Assembly (NCBI RefSeq): GCF_932526225.1 | Contig: NC_064038.1 | Location: 498,001 to 562,000, forward strand | Length of the DNA: 64,000 nt | Direction of reading: 5' to 3' | Origin: Nematostella vectensis | Lineage: Eukaryota > Cnidaria > Anthozoa > Actiniaria > Edwardsiidae | Shown: positions 45,611 to 58,493 of the stretch, piece by piece | Numbering within the stretch: the stretch's first letter is position 1 | How the letters are laid out: every line of letters begins with the position of its first letter | Program-made: the position numbers and the translations under genes | Notes under the pieces: generated by a model | Databases searched by the model: none | The model's input: the letters and a program-made list of their open reading frames with translations, nothing else | Told to the model about the DNA's origin: nothing

Positions 45611-47566
45611 AGCCTACAATAATCACTGACTCCAGACATGCGCAGTACTATGTTGCTGCCCCTTTAAAGTAAAATACAGCTTTACTTAGTCAGCGTAGAC
45701 AAAATTGCGGATTTTGTCAATATTCTAATATGAAGATGTCAATATTCTCCCCCATTACGTCTTTATTTCTATTTATTTTATGCTTTTCGCATGATACCAA
45801 AACAGCGTCTTTTTTCTTCGCTAATTTGATGTCATGTACACAATAAAAGAGAAGCGCCCGTGCGCATGGCGAGTCCCCAAGGGACCCAAGACGCCCAAAT
45901 AGACCTCTATATTTTGTCATCCACAATCTCGGCGAGCTGTGCGTGGCGTAACCGTATTACAGGCCTGGAATCCTGGTTATTGTCCTCCCCATTAATGCGC
46001 GGGTTGGGATAACCTTGCAAGAGTGTTGTACAGCATATTCGCTCGGAAATATCGGTGCTTGTGGCCTTCGGGTTCTTTACAGCCTTCCGTAAAAGCCTTG
46101 TGCTGCCATACCGATTGGGTAATCCGTATGTATGGTTTCCGTTTTGTTCTTCAGACCGGGTTCGATCCCAGGCCAATGGGCTTTTTTTTTTAATTTGTTT
46201 TTTTTTCTTTGTGCTGGACCCCCTTAATCCTGATAGGTTTTGCGCAAAAATAATAAAAAAAAGTGAGTTTGCAAAATAAGCTTGCTAGATTTATTGATTA
46301 TATGTATTCAATTTGTTCCTAGGAAGTTAACGAAAAACACAAAGCAAAGAGTTTGAGGAAGTAAACAAGTATGTGAACTTTAATGTTCTATTTGAAGGGG
46401 TGCATTTTGTACAGGGAAGCATACATAGAATGTTCAACTGGTGGAGAGGGGAGAGGTAAAAGTTTATTGAGCATAATTTCAACAATAGCAGGGGGAAGAG
46501 AGGGGCACTCTCTTCATACAATATTGCAGTTGTTACTTATTATTAAATAAGTTTGTAACATGTCTTTGTTTATTAAGCAAGGTCTATTTCTGAGACAAGC
46601 AAACTCAAATAAGAGCTGTTGAAATTACAGGTGAGTGTTAAAAAAAAACAATTATCTGATTAGAAAACTAATGTAGATTCCTTTGCACCAAATAAGAACA
46701 AACTTCATTTTGTTTGTTATTTATGAGGAACGAGATGAGCTCTAAAAGGCCAAGAAGAAATAGGTATTGCTCATCTAAATTATACAAGTAAATAATAATA
46801 TTAAAAAAGAGTTACTGTAAGTAATTAGAGTGGTTTTCATTAACCCGTGAATCAAAGTGTGATAGTTAAACGGTAATAGTTAGTAAAACACAAAAAAGAA
46901 CAATAGCATCAGATCACAACAAAGTGTAATACGCTAAAGCGTAGTTCACGGGTTAATGAAGGTTTTGACATTTCAACCTTACATCCACATGAAAGTAATG
47001 CCTAATATCGAGTGCCCTACAGTAAGTGTTTTGCAGTCAAGTTGTTTTCTTTTAGTAGGTAAAAAATTATTCTAAATAATAGTATGCATAGCTATGGTCA
47101 CCACTTACACATATAGAACTTGTAATGAAAAGAAAGAAAATATATATATATATATATGCAGTCAAACAACAGAATTGCATGATAACCTTGAATATATTGA
47201 ATAAAGGACTGCAAAAAACATCTTTTGTAATAGTTGCTTGAATTGACCCTTGGCTATTTTTAGCTGAATTCCCCTCCCCCTCTAAAAAGAAAATAATAAT
47301 AATAATAGAACAAAACTAAAAATTAAACAAAGGGGGAGTGTCATGTTTAAGAGAATTGCAATAGCTCTAGAGCCCTGACACAATGAACTTCAGTGAAATT
47401 CTAATACTGACTTATGAGCTTTTGGTACATGTGGGAGACTTTAAACAAAACAAAAAAAAAATGACCACAAACTGTCAAATTAACATAGTTTTCAATATAA
47501 TATTGCATATTATTTAATAAGGTATTCACAGCTTTTAAAAAGTTCAACTGTTTGTAGACACTTAAA
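45611..47566 (+). repeat. Array unit 17 (1956 bp)
   Basis: Left edge of the right subfamily. The first ~300 bp match unit 14. From the T-run on it has right-subfamily markers (CTTTGTGCTGG). A deletion of ~50 bp near 47325-47335 removes the ACAGAGACCCCCACC segment; unit 19 has the same deletion. Confidence 0.95.
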
Positions 47567-49570
47567 AGCCTACAATAAGCACTGACTCCAGACATGCGCA
47601 GTACTATGCTGCTGCCCCTTTAAAGTAAAATACAGCTTTACTTAGTCAGCGTAGACAATATTGCGGATTTTGTCAATATTCTAATATGAATATGTCAATA
47701 TTCTTCCCCCTTACGTCTTTATTTCTATTTATTTTATGCTATTCACATGATACCAAAACAGCGTCTTTTTTCTTCGCTAATTTGATGTCATGTACACAAT
47801 AAAAGAGATGCGCCCGTGCGCATGGCGAGTCCCCAAGGGACCCAATACGCCCAAATAGACCTCTATATTTTGTCATCCACAATCTCGGCGAGCTGTGCGT
47901 GGCGTAACCGTATTACAGGCCTGGGATCCTGGTTATTGTCCTCCCCATTAATGCGCGGGTTGGGATAACCTTGCAAGAGTGTTGTACAGCATATTCGCTC
48001 GGGAATATCGGTGCTTGGGGCCTTCGGGTTCTTTACAGCCTTCCGTAAAAGCCTTGTGCTGCCATACCGATTGGGTAATCCGTATGTATGGTTTCCGTTT
48101 TGTTCTTCAGACCGGGTTCGATCCCAGGCCAATTGGCTTTTTATTCAATTCGTTTTTTTTCTTTGTGCTGGACCCCCTTAATCCTGATAGGTTTTGCGCA
48201 AAAATAATAAAAAAAAAGTGAGTTTGCAAAATAAGCTTGCTAGATTTATTGATTATATGTATTCAATTTGTTCCTAGGAAGTTAACGAAAAACACAAAGC
48301 AAAGAGTTTGAGGAAGTAAACAAGTATGTGAACTTTAATGTTCTATTTGAAGGGGTGCATTTTGTACAGGGAAGCATACATAGAATGTTCAACTGGTGGA
48401 GAGGGGAGAGGTAAAAGTTTATTGAGCATAATTTCAACAATAGCAGGGGGAAGAGAGGGGCACTCTCTTCATACAATATTGCAGTTGTTACCTATTATTA
48501 AATAAGTTTGTAACATGTCTTTGTTTATTAAGCAAGGTCTATTTCTGAGACAAGCAAACTCAAGTAAGGCTGTTGAAATAACAGGTGAGTGTTAAAAGAA
48601 AAACAATTATCTGATTAGAAAACTACTGTAGATTCCTTTGCACCAAAATAAGAACAAACTTCATTTTGTTTGTTATTTATGAGGAACGAGATGAGCTCTA
48701 CAAAGCCATAAAGAAATATGTATTGCTCATCTAAATTATACAAGTAAATAATAATATTAAAAAAGAACTACTGTAAGTAATTAGAGTGGTTTTCATTAAC
48801 CCGTGAATCAAAGTGTGATAGTTAAACGGTAATAGTTAGTAAAACACAAAAAAGAACAATAAAATCAGATCACAACAAAGTGTAATACGCTAAAGCGTAG
48901 TTCACGGGTTAATGAAGGTTTTGACATTTCAACCTTACATCCACATGAAGGTAATGCCTAATATCGAGTGCCCTACAGTAAGTGTTTTGCAGTCAAGTTG
49001 TTTTCTTTTAGTAGGTAAAAAAATATTCTAAATAATAGTAATCATAGCTATGGTCACCACTTACACATATAGAACTTGTATTGAAAAGAAGGAAAAAAAA
49101 TATATATATATGCAGTCAAACAACAGAATTGCATGATAACCTTGAATATATTGAATAAAGGACTGCAAAAAAACATCTTTTGTACTAGTTGCTTGAATTG
49201 TCCCTTGGCTATTTTTAGCTGAATTCCCCTCCTCCTCTAAAAAAGAAAATAATAATAATAATAGAACAAAACTAAAAAGAAAAGAAACACAGCAGAGACC
49301 CCCACCAACAATGTTGATTTTTTTTACTTTCCTTTAAAGGGGAAGTGTCATGTTTAAGAGATTTGCAATAGCTCTAGAGCCCTGACACAATGAACTTCAG
49401 TGAAATTCTAATACTGACTTATGAGCTTTTGGTACATGTGGGAGACTTTAAACAAAACAAAACAAATGACCACAAACTGTCAATTAACATAGTTTTCAAT
49501 ATAATATTGCATATTATTTAATAAGGTATTGACAGCTTTTAAAAAGTTCAACTGTTTGTAGACACTTAAA
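47567..49570 (+). repeat. Array unit 18 (2004 bp)
   Basis: Right-subfamily unit. It shares with unit 20 CCAATTGGCTTTTTATTCAA near 48130 and CGGGAATATCGG near 48000, at 3957 bp spacing. It shares TTAACGAAAAACAC near 48283 with unit 17. Confidence 0.95.
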
Positions 49571-51523
49571 AGCCTACAATAAACACTGACTCCAGACATG
49601 CGCAGTACTATGCTGCTGCCCCTTTAAAGTAGAATACAGCTTTACTCAGTCAGCGTAGACAATATTGCGGATTTTGTCAATATTCTAATATGAATATGTC
49701 AATATTCTTCCCCCTTACGTCTTTATTTCTATTTATTTTATGCTTTTCACATGATACCAAAACAGCGTCTTTTTTCTTCGCTAATTTGATGTCATGTACA
49801 CAATAAAAGAGATGCGCCCGTGCGCATGGCGAGTCCCCAAGGGACCCAAAACGCCCAAATAGACCTCTATTTTTTGTCATCCACATTCTCGGCGAGCTGT
49901 GCGTGGCGTAACCGTATTACAGGCCTGGGATCCTGGTTATTGCCCTCCCCATTAATGCGCGGGTTGGGATAACCTTGCAAGAGTGTTGTACAGCATATTC
50001 GCTCGGAAATATCGGTGCTTGGGGCCTTCGGGTTCTTTACAGCCTTCCGTTAAAGCCTTGTGCTGCCATACCGATTGGGTAATCCGTATGTATGGTTTCC
50101 GTTTTGTTCTTCAGACCGGGTTCGATCCCAGGCCAATGGGCTTTTTTTTTTATTCGTTTTCTTTCTTTGTGCTTGACCCCCCTAATCCTGATTTGTTTTG
50201 CGCAAAAATAATAAAAAAAAGTGAGTTTGCAAAATAAGCTTGCTGGATTTATTGATTATATGTATTCAATTTGTTCCTAGGAAGTTAACAAAAAACACAA
50301 AGCAAAGAGTTTGAGGAAGTAAACAAGTATGTGAACTTTAATGTTCTATTTGAAGGGGCGCATTTTGTAAAGGGAAGCATACATAGAATGCTTAACTGGT
50401 GGAGAGGGAAGAGGTAAAAGTTTATTGAGCATAATTTCAACAATAGCAGGGGGAAGAGAGGGGCACTCTCTTCATACAATATTGCAGTTGTTACCTATTA
50501 TTAAATAAGTTTGTAACATGTCTTTGTTTATTAAGCAAGGTCTATTTCTGAGACAAGCAAACTCAAATAAGAGCTGTTGAAATAACAGGTGAGTGTTAAA
50601 AAAAACAATTATCTGATTAGAAAACTAATGTAGATTCCTTTGCACCAAATAAGAACAAACTTCATTTTGTTTGTTAGTTTATGAGGAACGAGATGAGCTC
50701 TACAAGGCCAAGAAGAAATAGGTATTGCTCATCTAAATTATACAAGTAAATAATAATATTAAAAAAGAGTTACTGTAAGTAATTAGAGTGGTTTTCATTA
50801 ACCCGTGAATCAAAGTGTGATAGTTAAACGGTAATAGTTAGTAAAACACAAAAAAGAACAATAGCATCAGATCACAACAAAGTGTAATACGCTAAAGCGT
50901 AGTTCACGGGTTAATGAAGGTTTTGACATTTCAACCTTACATCCACATGAAAGTAATGCCTAATATCGAGTGCCCTACAGTAAGTGTTTTGCAGTCAAGT
51001 TGTTTTCTTTTAGTAGGTAAAAAATTATTCTAAATAATAGTATGCATAGCTATGGTCACCACTTACACATATAGAACTTGTAATGAAAAGAAAGAAAATA
51101 TATATATATATATATGCAGTCAAACAACAGAATTGCATGATAACCTTGAATATATTGAATAAAGGACTGCAAAAAACATCTTTTGTAATAGTTGCTTGAA
51201 TTGACCCTTGGCTATTTTTAGCTGAATTCCCCTCCCCCTCTAAAAAGAAAATAATAATAATAATAGAACAAAACTAAAAATAAAACAAAGGGGGAGTGTC
51301 ATGTTTAAGAGAATTGCAATAGCTCTAGAGCCCTGACACAATGAACTTCAGTGAAATTCTAATACTGACTTATGAGCTTTTGGTACATGTGGGAGACTTT
51401 AAACAAAACAAAAAAAAATGACCACAAACTGTCAAATTAACATAGTTTTCAATATAATATTGCATATTATTTAATAAGGTATTCACAGCTTTTAAAAAGT
51501 TCAACTGTTTGTAGACACTTAAA
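49571..51523 (+). repeat. Array unit 19 (1953 bp)
   Basis: Right-subfamily unit with the same ~50 bp deletion as unit 17 (near 51282-51292) and the shared AGTATGCATAGC near 51040. A T at 50051 puts a stop in the minus-strand frame of the conserved block. Confidence 0.95.
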
Positions 51524-53532
51524 AGCCTACAATAAGCACTGACTCCAGACATGCGCAGTACTATGCTGCTGCCCCTTTAAAGTAAAATACAGCTTTACTT
51601 AGTCAGCGTAGACAATATTGCGGATTTTGTCAATATTCTAATATGAATATGTCAATATTCTCCCCCCTTACGTCTTTATTTCTATTTATTTTATGCTATT
51701 CACATGATACCAAAACAGCGTCTTTTTTCTTCGCTAATTTGATGTCATGTACACAATAAAAGAGATGCGCCCGTGCGCATGGCGAGTCCCCAAGGGACCC
51801 AAGAGGCCCAAATAGACCTCTATATTTTGTCATCCACAATCTCGGCGAGCTGTGCGTGGCGTAACCGTATTACAGGCCTGGGATCCTGGTTATTGTCCTC
51901 CCCATTAATGCGCGGGTTGGGATAACCTTGCAAGAGTGTTGTACAGCATATTCGCTCGGGAATATCGGTGCTTGGGGCCTTCGGGTTCTTTACAGCCTTC
52001 CGTAAAAGCCTTGTGCTGCCATACCGATTGGGTAATCCGTATGTATGGTTTCCGTTTTGTTCTTCAGACCGGGTTCGATCCCAGGCCAATTGGCTTTTTA
52101 TTCAATTCGTTTTTTTTCTTTGTGCTGGACCCCCTTAATCCTGATAGGTTTTGCGCAAAAATAATAAAAAAAAAGTGAGTTTGCAAAATAAGCTTGCTAG
52201 ATTTATTGATTATATGTATTCAATTTGTTCCTAGGAAGTTAACAAAAAACACAAAGCAAAGAGTTTGAGGAAGTAAACAAGTATGTGAACTTTAATGTTC
52301 TATTTGAAGGGGTGCATTTTGTACAGGGAAGCATACATAGAATGCTTAACTGGTGGAGAGGGAAGAGGTAAAAGTTTATTGAGCATAATTTCAACAATAG
52401 CAGGGGGAAGAGAGGGGCACTCTCTTCATACAATATTGCAGTTGTTACCTATTATTAAATAAGTTTGTAACATGTCTTTGTTTATTAAGCAAGGTCTATT
52501 TCTGAGACAAGCAAACTCAAGTAAGGCTGTTGAAATAACAGGTGAGTGTTAAAAGAAAAACAATTATCTGATTAGAAAACTACTGTAGATTCCTTTGCAC
52601 CAAAATAAGAACAAACTTCATTTTGTTTGTTATTTATGAGGAACGAGATGAGCTCTACAAAGCCATAAAGAAATATGTATTGCTCATCTAAATTATACAA
52701 GTAAATGATAATATTAAAAAAGAACTACTGTAAGTAATTAGAGTGGTTTTCATTTACCCGTGTAACAAAGTGTGATAGTTAAACGGTAATAGTTAGTAAA
52801 ACACAAAAAAGAACAATAGAATCAGATCACAACAAAGTGTAATACGCTAAAGCGTAGTTCACGGGTTAATGAAGGTTTTGACATTTCAACCTTACATCCA
52901 CATGAAAGTAATGCCTAATATCGAGTGCCCTACAGTAAGTGTTTTGCAGTCAAGTTGTTTTCTTTTAGTAGGTAAAAAATTATTCTAAATAATAGTATAC
53001 ATAGCTATGGTCACCACTTACACATATAGAACTTGTAATGAAAAGAAAGAAAAAAAAAAAATATATATATATATGCAGTCAAACAACAGAATTGCATGAT
53101 AACCTTGAATATATTGAATAAAGGACTGCAAAAAACATCTTTTGTACTAGTTGCTTGAATTGACCCTTGGCTATTTTTAGCTGAATTCCCCTCCCCCTCT
53201 AAAAAAGAAAATAATAAGAATAATAGAACAAAACTAAAAAGAAAACAAACACAACAGAGACCCCCACCAACAATTTTGATTTTTTTTACTTTCCTTTAAA
53301 GGGGGAGTGTCATATTTAAGAGATTTGCAATAGCTCTAGAGCCCTGACACAATGAAGTTCAGTGAAATTCTAATACTGACTTATGAGCTTTTGGTACATG
53401 TGGGAGACTTTAAACAAAACAAAACAAATGACCACAAACTGTCAATTAACATAGTTTTCAATATAATATTGCATATTATTTAAAAAGGTATTGACAGCTT
53501 TTAAAAAGTTCAACTGTTTGTAGACACTTAAA
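51524..53532 (+). repeat. Array unit 20 (2009 bp)
   Basis: Partner of unit 19 in the repeated dimer. The left arm of its inverted-repeat insert is damaged (CATTTACCCGTGTAAC near 52750). Confidence 0.95.
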
Positions 53533-54372
53533 AGCCTACAATAAGCACTGACTCCAGACATGCGCAGTACTATGCTGCTGCCCCTTTAAAGTAAAATACA
53601 GCTTTACTTAGTCAGCGTAGACAATATTGTGGATTTTGTCAATATTCTAATATGAATATGTCAATATTTTCTCCCCTTACGTCTTTATTTCTATTTATTT
53701 TATGCTTTTCACATGATACCAAAACAGCGTCTTTTTTCTTCGCTAATTTTATGTCATGTACACAATAAAAGAGATGCGCCCGTGCGCATGGCGAGTCCCC
53801 AAGGGACCCAAGACGCCCAAATAGACCTCTATTTTTTGTCATCCACAATCTCGGCGAGCTGTGCGTGGCGTAACCGTATTACAGGCCTGGGATCCTGGTT
53901 ATTGTCCTCCCCATTAATGCGCGGGTTGGGATAACCTTGCAAGAGTGTTGTACAGCATATTCGCTCGGATATATCGGTACGTGGGGCCTTCGGGTTCTTT
54001 ACATTCTTCCGTAAAAGCCTTGTGCTGCCATACCGATTGGGTAATCGGTATGTATGGTTTCCGTTTTGTTCTTCAGACCGGGTTCGATCCCAGGCCAATG
54101 GGCTTTTTTTTTTAAATTTGTTTTTTTTTCTTTGTGCTGGACCCCCTTAATCCTGATAGGTTTTGCGCAAAATAATAAAAAAAAGGGAGTTTGCAAAATA
54201 AGCTTGCTAGATTTATTGATTATATGTATTCAATTTGTTCCTAGGAGGTTAACAAAAACCACAAAGCAAAGAGTTTGAGGAAGTAAACAAGTATGTGAAC
54301 TTTAATGTTCTATTTGAAGGGGTGCATTTTGTACAGGGAAGCATACATAGAATGCTTAACTGGTGGAGAGGG

Positions 54373-55320
54373 AAGAGGTAAAAGTTTATTGAGCATAATT
54401 TCAACAATAGCAGGGGGAAGAGAGGGCACTCTCTTCATACAATTTTGCAGTTGTTACCTATTATTAAATAAGTTTGTAACATGTCTTTGTTTATTAACAA
54501 GGTCTACTTTTGAGACAAGCAAACTCAAGTAAGAGCTGTTGAAATAACAGGTGAGTGTTAAAAAAAAAACAATTATCTGATTAGAAAACTAATGTAGGTT
54601 CCTTTGCACCAAATAAGAACAAACTTCATTTTGTTTGTTATTTATGAGGAACGAGATGAGCTCTACAAGGCCAAGAAGAAATATGTATTGCTCATCTAAA
54701 TTATACAAGTAAATAATAATATTAAAAAAGAATTACTGTAAGTAATTAGAGTGGTTTTCATTAACCCGTGAAACAAAGTGTGATAGTTAAAAGGTAATAG
54801 TTAGTAAAACACAAATAAGAACAATAGAATCAGATCACAACAAAGTGTAATACGCTAAAGCGTAGTTCACGGGTTAATGAAGGTTTTGACATTTCAACCT
54901 TACATCCACATGAAAGTAATGCCTAATATCGAGTGCCCTACAGTAAGTGTTTTGCAGTCAAGTTGTTTTCTTTTAGTAGGTAAAAAATTATTCTAAATAA
55001 TAGTAATCATAGCTATGGTCACCACTTACACATATAGAACTTGTAATGAAAAGAAAGAAAAAAATATATATATATGCAGTCAAACAACAGAATTGCATGA
55101 TAACCTTGAATATATTGAATAAAGGACTGCAAAAACACATCTTTTGTACTAGTTGCTTGAATTGACCCTTGGCTATTTTTAGCTGAATTCCCCTCCCCCT
55201 CTAAAAAAGAAAATAATAAGAATAATAGAACAAAACCAAAAAGAAAACAAGCACAACAGAGACCCCCACCAACAATTTTGATTTTTTTTTACTTTCCTTT
55301 AAAGGGGGAGTGTCATGTTT
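54373..55320 (+). repeat. Partial duplication, first copy
   Basis: Runs from AAGAGGTAAAAG (unit offset ~845) to just before AAGAGG at 55321. It includes one MITE-like insert and one set of microsatellites. Confidence 0.85.
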
Positions 55321-56272
55321 AAGAGGTAAAAGTTTATTGAGCATAATTTCAACAATAGCAGGGGGAAGAGAGGGGCAATCTCTTCATACAATTTTGCAGT
55401 TGTTACCTATTATTAAATAAGTTTGTAACATGTCTTTGTTTATTAAGCAAGGTCTATTTCTGAGACAAGCAAACTCAAGTAAGGCTGTTGAAATAACAGG
55501 TGAGTGTTAAAAGAAAAACAATTATCTGATTAGAAAACTACTGTAGATTCCTTTGCACCAAAATAAGAACAAACTTCATTTTGTTTGTTATTTATGAGGA
55601 ACGAGATGAGCTCTACAAAGCCATAAAGAAATATGTATTGCTCATCTAAATTATACAAGTAAATGATAATATTAAAAAAGAACTACTGTAAGTAATTAGA
55701 GTGGTTTTCATTAACCCGTGAAACAAAGTGTGATAGTTAAACTGTAATAGTTAGTAAAACACAAAAAAGAACAATAGAATGAGATCACCACAAAGTGTAA
55801 TACGCTAAAGCGTAGTTCACGGGTTAATGAAGGTTTTGACATTTCAACCTTACATCCACATGAAAGTAATGCCTGATATCGAGTGCCCTACAGTAAGTGT
55901 TTTGCAGTCAAGTTGTTTTCTGTTAGTAGGTAAAAAAATATTCTAAATAATAGTAATCATAGCTATGGTCACCACTTACACATATATAACTTGTAATGAA
56001 AAGAAAGAAAAAAATATATATATATGCAGTCAAACAACAGAATTGCATGATAACCTTGAATATATTGAATAAAGGACTGCAAAAAACATCTTTTGTACTA
56101 GTTGCTGGAATTGACCCTTGGCTATTTTTAGCTGAATTCCCCTCCCCCTCTAAAAAAGAAAATAATAATAATAATAATAGAAGAAAACTAAAAAGAAAAC
56201 AAATACAACAGAGACCCCCACCAACAATTTTGATTTTTTTTTTACTTTCCTTTAAAGGGGAGTGTCATGGTT
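55321..56272 (+). repeat. Partial duplication, second copy
   Basis: Begins AAGAGGTAAAAG where an ordinary unit would read AAGAGATTTGC, and ends before the ordinary AAGAGATTTGC at 56273. The AAGAG common to both sites is 5 bp of junction microhomology. Confidence 0.85.
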
Positions 56273-56487
56273 AAGAGATTTGCAATAGCTCTAGAGCCCT
56301 GACACAATGAACTTCAGTGAAATTCTAAAACTGACTTATGAGCTTTTGGTACATGTGGGAGACTTTAAACAAAACAAAACAAATGACCACAAACTGTCAA
56401 TTAACATAGTTTTCAATATAATATTGCATATTATTTAATAAGGTATTCACAGCTTTTAAAAAGTTCAACTGTTTGTAGACACTTAAA

Positions 56488-58493
56488 AGCCTACAACAAG
56501 CACTGACTCCAGACATGCGCAGTACTATGCTGCTGCCCCTTTAAAGTAAAATACAGCTTTACTTAGTCAGCGTAGACAATATTGCGGATTTTGTCAATAT
56601 TCTAATATGAATATGTCAATATTCTCCCCCCTTACGTCTTTATTTCTATTTATTTTATGCTTTTCACATGATACCAAAACAGCGTCTTTTTTCTTCGCTA
56701 ATTTGATGTCATGTACACAATAAAAGAGATGCGCCCGTGCGCATGGCGAGTCCCCAAGGGACCCAAGACGCCCAAATAGACCTCTATTTTTTGTCATCCA
56801 CAATCTCGGCGAGCTGTGCGTGGCGTAACCGTATTACAGGCCTGGGATCCTGGTTATTGTCCTCCCCATTAATGCGCGTGTTGGGATAACCTTGCAAGAG
56901 TGTTGTAGAGCATATTCGCTCGGAAATATCGGTGCTTGGGGCCTTCGGGTTCTTTACAGCCTTCCGTAAAAGCCTTGTGCTGCCATACCGATTGGGTAAT
57001 CCGTATGTATGGTTTCCGTTTTGTTCTTCAGACCGGGTTCGATCCCAGGCCAATGGGCTTTTTTTTTTTAATTCGTTTTTTTTTCTTTGTGCTGGACTTC
57101 CTTAATCCTGATAGGTTTTGCGCAAAAATAATAAAAAAGTGAGTTTGCAAAATAAGCTTGCTAGATTTATTGATTATATGTATTCAATTTGTTCCTAGGA
57201 AGTTAACAAAAAACACAAAGCAAAGAGTTTGAGGAAGTAAACAAGTATGTGAACTTTAATGTTCTATTTGAAGGGGTGCATTTTGTACAGGGAAGCATAC
57301 ATAGAATGCTTAACTGGTGGAGAGGGAAGAGGTAAAAGTTTATTGAGCATAATTTCAACAATAGCAGGGGAAGAGAGGGGCACTCTCTTCATACAATATT
57401 GCAGTTGGTACCTATTATTAAATCAGTTTGTAACATGTCTTTGTTTATTAAGCAAGGTCTATTTCTGAGACAAGCAAACTCAAGTAAGGCTGTTGAAATA
57501 ACAGGTGAGTGTTAAAAGAAAAACAATTATCTGATTAGAAAACTACTGTAGATTCCTTTGCACCAAAATAAGAACAAACTTCATTTTGTTTGTTATTTAT
57601 GAGGAACGAGATGAGCTCTACAAAGCCATAAAGAAATATGTATTGCTCATCTAAATTATACAAGTAAATGATAATATTAAAAAAGAATTACTGTAAGTAA
57701 TTAGAGTGGTTTTCATTAACCCGTGAAACAAAGTGTGATAGTTAAACTGTAATAGTTAGTAAAACACAAAAAAGAACAATAGAATGAGATCACCACAAAG
57801 TGTAATACGCTAAAGCGTAGTTCACGGGTTAATGAAGGTTTTGACATTTCAACCTTACATCCACATGAAAGTAATGCCTAATATCGAGTGCCCTACAGTA
57901 AGTGTTTTGCAGTCAAGTTGTTTTCTGTTAGTAGGTAAAAAAATATTCTAAATAATAGTAATCATAGCTATGGTCACCACTTACACATATAGAACTTGTA
58001 ATGAAAAGAAAGAAAAAAATATATATATATGCAGTCAAACAACAGAATTGCATGATAACCTTGAATATATTGAATAAAGGACTGCAAAAAACATCTTTTG
58101 TACTAGTTGCTTGAATTGACCCTTGGCTATTTTTAGCTGAATTCCCCTCCCCCTCCAAAAAAGAAAATAATAATAATAATAATAATAGAAGAAAACTAAA
58201 AAGAAAACAAATACAACAGAGACCCCCACCAACAATTTTGATTTTTTTTACTTTCCTTTAAAAGGGGAGTGTCATGGTTAAGAGATTTGCAATAGCTCTA
58301 GAGCCCTGACACAATGAACTTCAGTGAAATTCTAATACTGACTTATGAGCTTTTGGTACATGTGTGAGACTTTAAACAAAAAAAAAAAATGACCACAAAC
58401 TGTCCATTAACATAGTTTTCTATATAATATTGCATATTATTTAATAAGGTATTGACAGCTTTTAAAAAGTTCAACTGTTTGTAGACACTTAAA
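56488..58493 (+). repeat. Array unit 22 (2006 bp)
   Basis: Right-subfamily unit. It shares GGACTTCCTTAATCC (near 57095) with units 23 and 24, and AGCAGGGGAAGAG plus GTTGGTACC near 57400 with unit 23. Confidence 0.95.

Larger units (their letters stand above)
53533..56487 (+). repeat. Array unit 21 (2955 bp), with partial duplication
   Basis: About 0.95 kb longer than other units because the segment 54373-55320 recurs as 55321-56272. It has several private changes in the conserved block (CGGATATATCGGTACGTGG near 53966 and ACATTCTTCC near 54002). Confidence 0.95.
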
